A DNA stretch of 64,000 nt from an uncultured Bacteroidota bacterium (GCA_903887415.1 CAISPO010000039.1:45835-109834); one strand, 5' to 3'; shown: positions 27,748 through 38,361, counted from the stretch's first letter. Program-made: numbers and translations. The notes: a model not told the origin generated them from the letters alone.

Positions 27748-27773
27748 TAGAGGCGCAATGCATTGCGGCTCTA
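27748..27773. repeat. Solo palindrome related to the IS1595-like terminal repeat
   Basis: TAGAGGCGCAATGCATTGCGGCTCTA. Confidence 0.75.
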
Positions 27774-27862
27774 CCAAATGCAAATGATAGCATGGCCGGA
27801 TATTTGCAAAAAAAGGCACCTCTTTGAGAGATGCCTTTTACAAGAAAAAATCGTTTTCTGAA

Positions 27863-28351
27863 TTATTGATAAGACATCGCTTCCTTGCCGATCATTTTAC
27901 GCAGCATACCCAGTTGCCCGATATGGTAGGCCTCATGCGACACAAGAAAGGCTGCCAGCCCACGCATAGTATCATCTGCTATCGGCGCCTGTACGGGCGA
28001 TTTCATTGCAAGCACCTCTTCCGGTATATTGTCAATACCGTTGCCGATCGCGTCTGCGGTTGCCTTCCACTTTGCCCTGATCTCCTCGATAGGTGGATAC
28101 GTCGCATTGGGATCATATGAATTACCTCTTCCAAATTGAGCGTTATAAGATTCGTCAGGAGCCAGGCCTGCAATTTTGCTTAGATTTCCGAGACGTGTAT
28201 TTAGCAGATGTCCTGCTATCCATTTCATATTGTTGATATGCTCCGACTTACGAAGGCCCGATTCGTCTTCAGATATGCCTGCAGTTGCGTTGTTGAATAG
28301 GCGCGTATGAAGGTCGAATTGTGCCTTGAGCGCTGCTGTTGAGTTTGACAT
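27863..28351 (-). CDS. DinB-family protein
   Basis: KWIAGHLLNTRLGNL...FLVSHEAYHIGQLGMLRKMIG. Confidence 0.85.
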   Translation of the reverse strand: MSNSTAALKAQFDLHTRLFNNATAGISEDESGLRKSEHINNMKWIAGHLLNTRLGNLSKIAGLAPDESYNAQFGRGNSYDPNATYPPIEEIRAKWKATADAIGNGIDNIPEEVLAMKSPVQAPIADDTMRGLAAFLVSHEAYHIGQLGMLRKMIGKEAMSYQ

Positions 28352-28439
28352 AAATTTGGTTTTTAAAAAAAATGAAATAAAAAGAGCCCGCCGGAATTAA
28401 ATGCAAGCGGGCTCCTCCTTGTTTGGTAGCTGTATATTA

Positions 28440-28823
28440 TTAGTTCCCCGAATGCAGCGCCACGGCGTTTCCTTCTGTATCCATGAAGAAACCCATGTAT
28501 CCTATTTCATCGCTGATCTTGGTTTTTGGCATAGTCACTTTGCCGCCGGCTGCTTCCACTTTTCCCAGCGCTACTCCCATGTCGGGATTGCCGTTGAAGT
28601 ATATCTTCGCGCCGTCTGCGCTCGGTTTGTGCATCTGGCTCTCCACCAGCGCGCCAGATACTTTCCCGTTCATATTCTCCGATGGGAACATAGCCATCTT
28701 CATACCCATCATTTCCGACTGCCCCAGCTTTGTGTCGAAGATGGTCTCATAAAATTTCGTTGCCCTGGCGATATCGCTTACAGATATTTCAAACCAGTTG
28801 ATTGCATTTGCGTTCTTGTCCAT
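28440..28823 (-). CDS. VOC-family (glyoxalase-like) protein
   Basis: NWFEISVSDIARATKFYETIFDTKL...GYMGFFMDTEGNAVALHS. Confidence 0.9.
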   Translation of the reverse strand: MDKNANAINWFEISVSDIARATKFYETIFDTKLGQSEMMGMKMAMFPSENMNGKVSGALVESQMHKPSADGAKIYFNGNPDMGVALGKVEAAGGKVTMPKTKISDEIGYMGFFMDTEGNAVALHSGN

Positions 28824-29046
28824 GATGTTTGTTTTTTAGCTTGTTAGAAAATGTTTGTTTGGATTTGATGAAATTAATTTTAAAACCGTTGAGCTGGAAT
28901 TAAGTAATTGTGAATAATCACCAGTTTCTTAATTCCAATGCAAACCTACTGTCATTAACCGACAACGGCAGCGTGTATATACGCCAATCTCAGGGGGCGA
29001 TTGCGACAACATTTTAGCATAGATTTGCATAACAAAACCGTAAAGC

Positions 29047-30018
29047 ATGAAACACGTTTCAATAATAGTACCCCAGGGAGATAGTATCCTGAGCAGTATT
29101 ATAGGCCCGTTCAAAGCACTGAATGCGGCAAACGATTATCTGCAGAAAACAGGCCGCGCGCCGATGTTTGACATCCACCTTGTAGGGTTGAGCGATGAAA
29201 CCAAATTATATGGCGGATTGTTTTCTGTGCACCCGAACGTTATGATGCGCGATGTGAAAAAGACAGACCTCATTATAATCCCGGCCGTGAACCCCAAGTC
29301 ACTCTCCCTGAATACCGATTTCATTCCGTGGATCACAGACCAGTACAAGCGCGGCGCTGAAGTGGCCAGTCTTTGTGTAGGCGCATTCCTGCTGGCCTCA
29401 ACAGGTTTGATAAAAGGCAAAGCCTGTACCACTCACTGGATGGCGGCTGATGCTTTCCGGCAAATGTACCCCGATGTGAAATTGGTAACGGAGAAAATAA
29501 TTATTGACGAAAACGGGATCTACTCCAGCGGCGGCGCATACTCGTTCGTCAATCTGATACTCCACCTGATCGAAAAATACAGCGGGCGCGATGTGGCAGT
29601 GTTTGTATCCAAAGTGCTGGAAGTGGAGATAGAAAGAAAGAGCCAGTCACCGTTCACCATCTTCATGGGCCAGAAAGAGCACGAAGATGACCCGATAAAG
29701 AAAGCACAGGAGTACATAGAAAGCAATGTAGCGCAGAAAATATCGGTGGACTACCTCGCAGGTCTGTCGCTCATCAGCAGGCGCAACTTTGAAAGACGCT
29801 TTAAAAAAGCCACATCAAACACTCCTGTGGAATACCTCCAGCGCGTAAAAATAGAGGCCGCCAAGAAAAGCCTGGAGTCTGGCAGGGAAAACATAAACGA
29901 AGTAATGTATGCGGTGGGATACTCTGACAGTAAAGCATTCCGTACCACATTCAAAAAGATAACCGGGCTCTCGCCGCTCGACTATCGCAAGAAGTATAAC
30001 AGGGAAATGATAGCTTAG
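29047..30018 (+). CDS. GlxA-type AraC-family regulator (DJ-1/PfpI + HTH)
   Basis: VASLCVGAFLLASTGLIKGKACTTHW; C-terminal AraC HTH RRNFERRFKKATSNTPVEYLQRVKIEAAKKSLE. Confidence 0.9.
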   Translation: MKHVSIIVPQGDSILSSIIGPFKALNAANDYLQKTGRAPMFDIHLVGLSDETKLYGGLFSVHPNVMMRDVKKTDLIIIPAVNPKSLSLNTDFIPWITDQYKRGAEVASLCVGAFLLASTGLIKGKACTTHWMAADAFRQMYPDVKLVTEKIIIDENGIYSSGGAYSFVNLILHLIEKYSGRDVAVFVSKVLEVEIERKSQSPFTIFMGQKEHEDDPIKKAQEYIESNVAQKISVDYLAGLSLISRRNFERRFKKATSNTPVEYLQRVKIEAAKKSLESGRENINEVMYAVGYSDSKAFRTTFKKITGLSPLDYRKKYNREMIA

Positions 30019-30088
30019 GAACGGTTATGGTTACCTTCATCTCCAATGGCATTGTTTTTAAATGTCATTGTAAAACAATGAATTGAAC

Positions 30089-30613
30089 ATGGAATATGTA
30101 GTGCTCGTTGACTCGAACGATAACGAGATTGGGACCATGGAAAAAAACGAGGCCCATCTGGAAGGCAGGCTGCATAGGGCTGTCTCGGTGTTTGTTTTCA
30201 ATACCAAAACCCAATTGTTGCTGCAGCAGCGCTCCCATACAAAGTACCATTCCGGCCGGCTATGGACAAATACCAGCTGTAGCCATCCCAGGCCTGGAGA
30301 GCCTGTACTCGACGCCGCAAAACGCAGGCTTTTTGAGGAAATGGGTATTAAATGTGAACTCACCGAGGCATACAGCTTTGTTTACAAGGCTGTACTTGAT
30401 AATAACATGACCGAGTATGAGTTCGATCATGTTTTCATTGGAATATGCGATGAACAGCCTGTTCCTAACCCCCTGGAAGTCGCCGACTGGAAGTATATTG
30501 ACACCTCCGATCTCGCAACAGAGATCAAAGAACATCCTGAACTATATACCGAATGGTTTAAAATATGCATTGACCAATGGCATGCCAAATTATTCCCTCC
30601 TAAAAAGCATTAA
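30089..30613 (+). CDS. idi: Isopentenyl-diphosphate delta-isomerase
   Basis: MEYVVLVDSNDNEIGTMEKNEAHLEGRLHRAVSVFVFN...WTNTSCSHPRPGE. Confidence 0.9.
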   Translation: MEYVVLVDSNDNEIGTMEKNEAHLEGRLHRAVSVFVFNTKTQLLLQQRSHTKYHSGRLWTNTSCSHPRPGEPVLDAAKRRLFEEMGIKCELTEAYSFVYKAVLDNNMTEYEFDHVFIGICDEQPVPNPLEVADWKYIDTSDLATEIKEHPELYTEWFKICIDQWHAKLFPPKKH

Positions 30614-30740
30614 GCTAAATAATGCTATTTCGTTATTTTAAATCATTATGAGCCGGTTACGGTTGCAGATTATTTATAAGCCTTAAACTCTTAAACCTTT
30701 TCCCTACATTTCCGTCTTATTTGCTATCAGAAATCACACC

Positions 30741-33674
30741 ATGCTCCAGCGATTAGCCTTTGTACTGACTATTTTACTTATTTCCTTTACCAGTTTCGCA
30801 CAAACTTATTCTATCAAAGGCCGCATCGCTGATTTTAAAGACACATCTGCACTTATCGGCGTGTCCGTGGTACTGAAAGATGGCAATGACACCAGCCAGA
30901 AAACAGGCCTTGGCGATGTAACTGATGTGAGCGGCAATTTCAATATTACAGGTGTGAGCCCAGGCAAATATTTATTACACATAGAATACCTGGGCTACCG
31001 GTCGCAGAATAAAATGCTTACCGTTACCGACCGTGATTTTTTTGTGGGTACCCTTGCTATGAAGGCCAGCACAAATGAGCTGAAAGGCGTAACCGTGGCG
31101 GGCAAGCAGATCCGTGCCGAGCAAAACGGAGATACCACTTCATTCCATGCCGATGCCTTCAAAGTCAATCCGGACGCCACTGCCGAAGACCTCATCAACA
31201 AAATGCCTGGCGTGAGCTCCGACAACACAGGCGTAAAAGTAAACGGCGAAGCTGTGCAGCAGGTGTACGTGGACGGCAAACCTTTTTTTGGTACTGACCC
31301 CACACTCGGCGTAAGAAACCTGCCTGCCGAAATTGTAGATAAAGTAGAGGTTTTCGACCAGCTCAGCGACCAGTCGCTCTTTACGGGTTTTGATGATGGC
31401 AACTCGCAGAAGACCATGAACTTTGTTACAAAACGAGACAAGCGGGAAGGTGAGTTTGGCAAGATATACGGAGGCTACGGCACAGACGGTACATTCCTGG
31501 GCGGCGAGAGCTTCAACTCCTTCCAGGGAGACCGGCGAATTTCGATCATTGAACTTTCCAACAACATCAACCAGCAAAATTTCAGCTCACAAGACCTGCT
31601 GGGCGTATCCGGCAGCGGCGGCGGCGGTGGTGGCAGGGGTGGTGGCGCTTTTGGTGGTGGCGGTGGTGGCGGCGGCGGCGGAGCCAGCAATTTTCTCACA
31701 GGCCAGCAATCAGGTATCACAACCACACATTCTGCCGGCATCAACTACAGTGACCAGTGGGGCAAGAAGATAAAGGTAACCGCTAGCTATTTCTTTAACT
31801 ATACGGACAACGTAAATAATACGCAAACAACAAGAAACTACACCTTCCCCACAGATGTTGCGGCAGACAGTAACCAAGTGGGCCTGTATAACGAGAAAGA
31901 CATCAATCAGGCGAAGAATTTCAACAACCGGTTCAATGTCCGTTTTGAATACACCATCGATTCGGCCAACTCTCTGATCATAACACCTAATCTAAGCTTA
32001 CAGGAAAACTACGCCACCTCCACCCAGGTTGATACAAGTTTTTCGCTACTGAATATGATGCTCAGCAATGCCGGCACCATGAGCATTGCCAACAGCGCGG
32101 GATATACGTTCTCAAACAATATACTGTTCCGCCACAAGATGCATAAGACTGGGCGCACTATCTCCCTGAATGTGGGCACTTCGCTGAATGAAAAAACAGG
32201 AGATGGTGTTAATAATACGTTGAGCGAGAGTGTGGATTCATTGAACCAATACATCCCAAACCAACTCTACCAGCGCTACACGCTATATAACAACAGTAAC
32301 ACTATTTCCTCGAACCTGACCTACACAGAGCCGCTTAGCAAGAAAAGCCAGCTTATGTTTAACTACAATCCATCTGTCACCAACAGCCGATCCACTAAGG
32401 CAACCGATACACTAAACAACCTTGTCCCTTCCGAGTACGACTTTTCACCCAGTCTTTCCAATGTTTACTCCAGCATATATACTACACAGCGCGGCGGCGT
32501 AAGCTACCGCATTGGCAATAAGAATCTAAGCTTTATGATTGGCGCCAATTATCAATATGCAGAACTGGATGGCAGCCAGGTTTACCCTTCGGATACCATG
32601 ATCAAAAAAACTTTTTCAAACGTACTGCCAATAGCTTTCTTCAATTATAAATTCAAAAACGGGAAGAACCTGCGCATCATGTACCGCACAAATATAAGTC
32701 CGCCGGGTATTACGCAGTTGCAGAATGTAGTGAACATAAGCAACCCACTGCAGCTTAGCACCGGCAATGAAAATCTAAAGCAAGACTACGAACAGACTTT
32801 CCTGGTGCGTTATGGCAGCACAAGAGGTAAATCGCAGCACAATTTTTTCCTGTACGCTTACGGCAATTATATTAATAACTACATTGGCAATGCCACTTAC
32901 ACCAGCTTAAGGGACTCTACTATAGCCGACGGCATAATATTAAAACGCGGTGCACAACTTACCGCACCGGTCAATCTTAACTACTACTCCAACAACAAGA
33001 TATTCGTAACCTATGGCATACCAGCAGATTTCATCAAGAGCAATTTAAACCTTACCGGCGGGCTTAACTACACCCATACACCTGGCCTAATAGACAGTGT
33101 TGCAGATTACTCAAATGACCTTGTCCCATCCGCGGGCATCGTGATCAGCAGCAACATAAGCCAGAACCTCGACTTTACACTTTCTTATACCGGCACCTAC
33201 AACTTCGTTAAGAATTCACTGCAAGGGCAGGCCAACAACAATTATTACAACCATACCGCTTCTTTCAAGATCAACTGGATATTCCTGAAAGGATTTGTTT
33301 TCAATACGAATATCACACACTCCTATTACAGCACGCTAAGCTCCTCATCGGGCAATATAGATTTCCTGTTGTGGAATGCCTACGTAGGCTATAAATTCTT
33401 CAAAAACCGATCGCTGGAAGCAAGGCTTAGCGCTTTCGATATCCTAAAACAAAACAAGAGCATTACCCGCACAGTGGGCGCTAACTATGTGGAGAACGAC
33501 CTCACCAACGTGTTGCAGCAATACTTTATGTTCCAGCTCACTTATACGTTAAGGCACTTTAAAGGAATGACCATGCCAACAGAAGAATCTAACGAAAGAG
33601 GAAATATGCCGGGCGGGCCTCCCGGAGGAATGCCACCCGGTGGCGGCCACTGGCATGACAGCGGCGGTATGTAA
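30741..33674 (+). CDS. TonB-dependent-receptor-like outer-membrane beta-barrel protein with carboxypeptidase-like N-terminus
   Basis: YSIKGRIADFKDTSALIGVSVVLK...; plug NKMPGVSSDNTGVKVNGEAVQQVYVDGKPFFG. Confidence 0.88.
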   Translation: MLQRLAFVLTILLISFTSFAQTYSIKGRIADFKDTSALIGVSVVLKDGNDTSQKTGLGDVTDVSGNFNITGVSPGKYLLHIEYLGYRSQNKMLTVTDRDFFVGTLAMKASTNELKGVTVAGKQIRAEQNGDTTSFHADAFKVNPDATAEDLINKMPGVSSDNTGVKVNGEAVQQVYVDGKPFFGTDPTLGVRNLPAEIVDKVEVFDQLSDQSLFTGFDDGNSQKTMNFVTKRDKREGEFGKIYGGYGTDGTFLGGESFNSFQGDRRISIIELSNNINQQNFSSQDLLGVSGSGGGGGGRGGGAFGGGGGGGGGGASNFLTGQQSGITTTHSAGINYSDQWGKKIKVTASYFFNYTDNVNNTQTTRNYTFPTDVAADSNQVGLYNEKDINQAKNFNNRFNVRFEYTIDSANSLIITPNLSLQENYATSTQVDTSFSLLNMMLSNAGTMSIANSAGYTFSNNILFRHKMHKTGRTISLNVGTSLNEKTGDGVNNTLSESVDSLNQYIPNQLYQRYTLYNNSNTISSNLTYTEPLSKKSQLMFNYNPSVTNSRSTKATDTLNNLVPSEYDFSPSLSNVYSSIYTTQRGGVSYRIGNKNLSFMIGANYQYAELDGSQVYPSDTMIKKTFSNVLPIAFFNYKFKNGKNLRIMYRTNISPPGITQLQNVVNISNPLQLSTGNENLKQDYEQTFLVRYGSTRGKSQHNFFLYAYGNYINNYIGNATYTSLRDSTIADGIILKRGAQLTAPVNLNYYSNNKIFVTYGIPADFIKSNLNLTGGLNYTHTPGLIDSVADYSNDLVPSAGIVISSNISQNLDFTLSYTGTYNFVKNSLQGQANNNYYNHTASFKINWIFLKGFVFNTNITHSYYSTLSSSSGNIDFLLWNAYVGYKFFKNRSLEARLSAFDILKQNKSITRTVGANYVENDLTNVLQQYFMFQLTYTLRHFKGMTMPTEESNERGNMPGGPPGGMPPGGGHWHDSGGM

Positions 33675-33677
33675 CGG

Positions 33678-34178
33678 TCACGAGTTGATCACATTAGTAT
33701 AATCTGGGTTTTTATTCCTCAGATCCATGCCACCCTCCAGTATCGATTTGATATTCCCATGATAGAACGCCCATCCGGATGAGCAGCCGACATGATAATG
33801 TGACTTGCCCGCCTCGTCAGTAGGTATGTCGCTCTGTGTTAAAACCATCTCAGTTTCATTCCCGTGATCGGTAAGCTGAATAGTAACCACGCCGGCCTTG
33901 CCCATTACAAATGCAAAGCAGTCTTTTCCGTTAGCCTCTGTCACTACACCATATTCCGCAGCCGTATCCGGGTGCCCATGCCAAAACCACGCATAAGTAT
34001 CGCCCACCTGTACGGCGCTGTTGCCATCCCGTATTTTCCCTTCCGGCGATTTAAATTCAGCTTTTCTCAGAAACCAGCTTTCCAGACCAGCCCTTGTGGC
34101 CCACGCCTCATAAACTTTCGGCATGGGCACACTGATATATATTTTCTGCGAAAACCTGCTCCAGTCATATTGCGGCAT
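33678..34178 (-). CDS. SRPBCC/AHSA1-like domain protein
   Basis: MPQYDWSRFSQKIYISVPMPKVYEAWATRAGLESWF... Confidence 0.8.
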   Translation of the reverse strand: MPQYDWSRFSQKIYISVPMPKVYEAWATRAGLESWFLRKAEFKSPEGKIRDGNSAVQVGDTYAWFWHGHPDTAAEYGVVTEANGKDCFAFVMGKAGVVTIQLTDHGNETEMVLTQSDIPTDEAGKSHYHVGCSSGWAFYHGNIKSILEGGMDLRNKNPDYTNVINS

Positions 34179-34236
34179 AGAATTTGATTTTGTAATAAAT
34201 GTAGTAATTCGGGGGGAAATAATTATTTTTGGGATA

Positions 34237-34791
34237 ATGATGTACCGTAAAGCATATATACCGCTGATCGTATTGTTAATATTGGTTGGCCTTAAATTAC
34301 TGGCGCAGCAAAAAGCCCCGGGAAAAGCCAAAGTATTCATTCCGCCGGTTTATCTCGGCCACTCAGACCTGAAAGGCGGGCCAATACAAAAAGATCAGTT
34401 CAATTCGTTATTAAAGCAAGGTATTTCCTGCCACGACTCCGCTGGGAACAAATACCGGGTTGTTTCTTTTGATTTTGGATATTCTGAGCGCAGGCTGTAT
34501 GAAGATTCTGTAGGCAATTTGGTTAAAATGATGGATTACAGTGCAGAGTTCTGCATGGGAGACACAATAGGCAAGGATCTAACCACCACCCGCGCCCCGG
34601 CGGTTAAAGACCCCTTCTACGGCGACCAGGACAGCAGCGATGTATCCAAAAGCATCTATGACCGGGTAAAGCCGGGCGATACCGTTTATTTCTATCACGT
34701 AACCGTGGCTAAATACATAGATGCAACTACTTCCCTGCCCGACAGTTCCGGCATCAGGGCCGGCAACATGAAGTTCTACTTTGTGAAGTAG
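34237..34791 (+). CDS. Hypothetical secreted protein
   Basis: MMYRKAYIPLIVLLILVGLKLLAQ signal, 184 aa. Confidence 0.55.
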   Translation: MMYRKAYIPLIVLLILVGLKLLAQQKAPGKAKVFIPPVYLGHSDLKGGPIQKDQFNSLLKQGISCHDSAGNKYRVVSFDFGYSERRLYEDSVGNLVKMMDYSAEFCMGDTIGKDLTTTRAPAVKDPFYGDQDSSDVSKSIYDRVKPGDTVYFYHVTVAKYIDATTSLPDSSGIRAGNMKFYFVK

Positions 34792-34793
34792 CG

Positions 34794-35741
34794 TTAATTC
34801 AGCAGCAATAAATTCACACTGCGCTGCAAAATATTAAAGGCGATCTCCGCCATCAGGTTTTCCTTATCCAGGGTTGGGTTCACTTCAGCAATCTCGAAAC
34901 AGCATATCTTATGATGCTGCATGAACGAGGCCACAAGGTCTTCCGCCTCACGCTCCTTCAGCCCGTTGCTTACCGGTGTGCCCGTGCCGCGCGATATAGA
35001 GCTGTCGAGGCAGTCCACGTCAAACGACACATAGATATCATCGCAGTTGGACAAATGCAGGAATGTTTGCCTTACCACATTTTCCACACCCTTGCGCCGC
35101 ACTTCGGCCACAGGTATCACCTTGATATTTCCTTTTTTCAGGATGGCTTCTTCTTCTTTTTCAAAATCACGAAGCGCTATGAACACTATGTCTTCGGGAT
35201 TGATCTTAGGCTCTATCTTACCCAATGATTTTAGTTTGTTCCAGTATTCCAGCGTCTTGGCATCCGGGTTGTGCACCTGGTTATCTGTGTTGTCGTCTGC
35301 GAGGGAGATAGAAAGCGGCATACCGTGCATATTGCCGGAAGGCGTAGTATATGGTGAATGCATATCGGCATGGGCATCTATCCACACCACGCCCAGTCGG
35401 CGCTTTGGCCGTGCCATCTTAAGCCCCGCTATGGTAGCTCCTGCCGTGCTGTGATCACCTGCAAGCACCAGCGGGAAAAGCCCAGACTTCACGGTATCGC
35501 ACACCGCTTTTGATACGCGGTCATACATGGTATATATCCCCTGGATGCGCTTGGCATATGGAGACGCTATTGGTTCGTACAGCAGCCTGTTTTCATTCTC
35601 TATTACGTCCGAGGGGAAGTTCACGAAAAGATTGCTCATGAAGTCGAGCGCGGCTATCTTGATAGCATCGATGCCCAGGCTGGCGCCGCGCGTTCCTGCC
35701 CCTATTTCCGACCTTACTTCTATGATCTTAATGTTCCGCAT
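34794..35741 (-). CDS. Arginase/formimidoylglutamase (ureohydrolase family)
   Basis: LVLAGDHSTAGATIAGL, VVWIDAHADMHSP, VSFDVDCLDSSISRGTGTPVSNGL. Confidence 0.9.
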   Translation of the reverse strand: MRNIKIIEVRSEIGAGTRGASLGIDAIKIAALDFMSNLFVNFPSDVIENENRLLYEPIASPYAKRIQGIYTMYDRVSKAVCDTVKSGLFPLVLAGDHSTAGATIAGLKMARPKRRLGVVWIDAHADMHSPYTTPSGNMHGMPLSISLADDNTDNQVHNPDAKTLEYWNKLKSLGKIEPKINPEDIVFIALRDFEKEEEAILKKGNIKVIPVAEVRRKGVENVVRQTFLHLSNCDDIYVSFDVDCLDSSISRGTGTPVSNGLKEREAEDLVASFMQHHKICCFEIAEVNPTLDKENLMAEIAFNILQRSVNLLLLN

Positions 35742-35852
35742 AGGCTTCAAAGGTAAGAGATAAGGTGATAATTCGGTAGAGCTATTGCATCGCAACGTCT
35801 AAAACGAAATTCCGGAGCACGTGCAGATGACATGCAAGACGCTATTTCGCGA

Positions 35853-35881
35853 GTAGAGACGCAAAAATTTTGCGTCTCTAC
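35853..35881. repeat. Solo palindrome related to the IS1595-like terminal repeat
   Basis: GTAGAGACGCAAAAATTTTGCGTCTCTAC. Confidence 0.8.
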
Positions 35882-35943
35882 ACCACACTTATTCGCGCAC
35901 TTACGACTTATGACTCACGACTATCTACTCACAACTCAAGACT

Positions 35944-38361
35944 CTAGAACGGATACCCTATCGAAATATTGAAGATGATATTATTAGACCGCCATGTAGA
36001 GTTGGCCGGATCGATCTGGTTAAATACCCATCCGCCGTCAGTAAAGATGTAAGGTTTTTTAACCGGCATAGCCACGTCTATACGTAAGGTAAGAAACGAT
36101 GCAATATCAAAACGGGCGCCTGCGCCCATATCTGCGGCTATGTCCTGACCAAGTGTATTTAAAGCGAACTCTCCGCCCGGGCAGCCTGGGTCTTTTCTTG
36201 CCAGCCAGATGTTGCCTGCATCGGCAAATATGGCGCCATTCATTTTCACAGCACCTGCAAAAAGCGGTGTTATCGGGAACCGGTACTCGCCATTCCATTC
36301 CAGTTTGATATCCCCTGTCCGGTCTATTGTGGTTATTGCATTCTTGCCGGTATCAGTAGTGCTTATATAACTCCCCGGCCCAAGCGTGCGTATGCGCCAT
36401 CCACGCAAACTATATGGCCCGCCGGCAAAATATTGTTTTATGTAGGGCAAGGCCGTTGATTGCCCGTTCGGCAACCCGATGCCGCCATAAAAATGAAACG
36501 CAAAAACAGAATGCGGCAATGTAAAATAATGCCGGGCATCAAAGTCGAACTTGGTATATTGTGCAAATGACTTTGTTACGTAAGTGTCTATAAAGGCATT
36601 GCCTGTCCGATTGAGCGCACTGAGCAGGCCTCCTGCTTCTTCTATTGACAATTTAAGAAAAGAATAATTTCTCCCGTGCTTCTTATTAATGTTATCGAAC
36701 GTAAAAGAAATATTTTCGCCCTCTATGAATGTAGCCCTGTAGCTGTTCTGGAGATATTCATTGCCCGCCAGCACTTTCCTGAAAGAGTCGGTTTCGTTCA
36801 CATTAATGATGTTCATAAAGGCAGGGGAAAAGCTCCATGTTTTTGTGTCGGTCTCCCGCCAGTTATAGGATAAATTTGCGCTCGTATTTCCCAGTGTAAA
36901 ATAGTTGACCCGGTCTATTACATTCTCACCAACACCTAATATCGTATGTGGTAAGTTGCCGCTGCCAAAAAGGTCGTTTGGAATAGGCGCTATGAACTTA
37001 GGAAAATCTATACTTGCATTTACGCCGTAATACTTCGTGAGCAGGCTGAAGTTGTGAATAAAATCATTGCCATCGCTATAGGCAAGCTCTATACCGCCAT
37101 TCACACCCACTGTAAGTAAGTTCGCCCCTTTTGCAAAATTCCGGTTGCGCACATTCACGCCCACAGAACTACCCAAAGAGTACGTGGAACCGCTTGACAC
37201 CACCGGATTTACAGTGAAGTCAAGTTTTTTTATCTTGCTCAGATAAATAAAACAATCAAGCACTCCCTTTCCCCCCGGCCTTTCCCTGAATTTGATGCTG
37301 ATATATTGAAATGTGCCCAACTCGTTCAGCTTAAGAATGGTTTTGTCATAATCAGCCTGCGAATAAATTTGCCCCGGCGAAAGATAGATATGTTCGAACA
37401 GCACCCTTGGGTGTATGTATTCGTTATGGTACCTGAATGTAACGCTGTCTATTGTTTCGCTAAACATTGAGCTATCCTTAAGGTCTTTAATGCTCACAAA
37501 GTCAGGATACACGCTTACGCTGGCAATAACACACTTTGTATATGCCTCGGTGTCGTCCTCCCGCCTTATCTTACCTATTATATCCATTTTATGATCGCTG
37601 GTTCCTTTCACCGGTGAAATAAAATTGATCGCATTTTCAAATGGGCTTTCCACATCTTTGAATATCGTCTTATCGACCGTATCCAGCCCTTTAATGAAAT
37701 TCACATTCTCCTGCGTAAAATAATAGTAGCCGTTATTGCGCACAAGTTGCGTTATCCTGCTCCGCTCATCATCAAGCAGGCTGTAGGTAAATGGCTTGCC
37801 TTTTTCCAGTTTTGTTTCATCAATTGAGGAGCTCACGATGCGGGATATACTGCTGTCGTCCACGTTATAGCTTACATTATTTATCGTGTAGTTGATGCCA
37901 GTGGTGACATCATATTCCGGGTAGGCTTTCTTTTTGGCAAACATAACCGTATCCTTCACCCTGGCGTAAAAATAGCCCTGTGTATTCAGGTAGTTCTTCA
38001 TATTTTCTGATGACTTAACCATCTTGGAAGAATCGAATATCTCGGGCCTTTCTACCGATTTCGGCAGCATTGAATCCGGTTTTTCATGCAGCCGGTAGTA
38101 ATGGCGATTATAAAATACCAGTTTGAACGGGATACCAAAAAGCGTAGTGTTGCGCTTCTGGATCATGTACCTTTCCAGGTTGTCTTTCAACTCTCCCCTA
38201 TTAGCGATCTTTTTTTCAGATTTTAATGTGAGCTTGTTTTTGCGCACCAGGTACTGCTTATCGCTGAGGTGTTTTGTAGTATTGCAGCCTGCCAGCAGTG
38301 CTATAGCCGCCAGCAGTGGGTAAAAAAATCTTTTCCTGTTATCTGATCGTCTTTTGCCCAT
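35944..38361 (-). CDS. BamA/TamA-family outer-membrane protein (lipoprotein, POTRA + barrel)
   Basis: Lipobox LLAGCNTTK; POTRA-like segments; C-terminal barrel PYIKQYFAGGPYSLRGWRIRTLGPG. Confidence 0.85.
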   Translation of the reverse strand: MGKRRSDNRKRFFYPLLAAIALLAGCNTTKHLSDKQYLVRKNKLTLKSEKKIANRGELKDNLERYMIQKRNTTLFGIPFKLVFYNRHYYRLHEKPDSMLPKSVERPEIFDSSKMVKSSENMKNYLNTQGYFYARVKDTVMFAKKKAYPEYDVTTGINYTINNVSYNVDDSSISRIVSSSIDETKLEKGKPFTYSLLDDERSRITQLVRNNGYYYFTQENVNFIKGLDTVDKTIFKDVESPFENAINFISPVKGTSDHKMDIIGKIRREDDTEAYTKCVIASVSVYPDFVSIKDLKDSSMFSETIDSVTFRYHNEYIHPRVLFEHIYLSPGQIYSQADYDKTILKLNELGTFQYISIKFRERPGGKGVLDCFIYLSKIKKLDFTVNPVVSSGSTYSLGSSVGVNVRNRNFAKGANLLTVGVNGGIELAYSDGNDFIHNFSLLTKYYGVNASIDFPKFIAPIPNDLFGSGNLPHTILGVGENVIDRVNYFTLGNTSANLSYNWRETDTKTWSFSPAFMNIINVNETDSFRKVLAGNEYLQNSYRATFIEGENISFTFDNINKKHGRNYSFLKLSIEEAGGLLSALNRTGNAFIDTYVTKSFAQYTKFDFDARHYFTLPHSVFAFHFYGGIGLPNGQSTALPYIKQYFAGGPYSLRGWRIRTLGPGSYISTTDTGKNAITTIDRTGDIKLEWNGEYRFPITPLFAGAVKMNGAIFADAGNIWLARKDPGCPGGEFALNTLGQDIAADMGAGARFDIASFLTLRIDVAMPVKKPYIFTDGGWVFNQIDPANSTWRSNNIIFNISIGYPF

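Noticed and set aside
31475-31744. Minus-strand Pro-rich ORF
   Set aside because: Antisense of the poly-Gly tract in the TonB-type protein.
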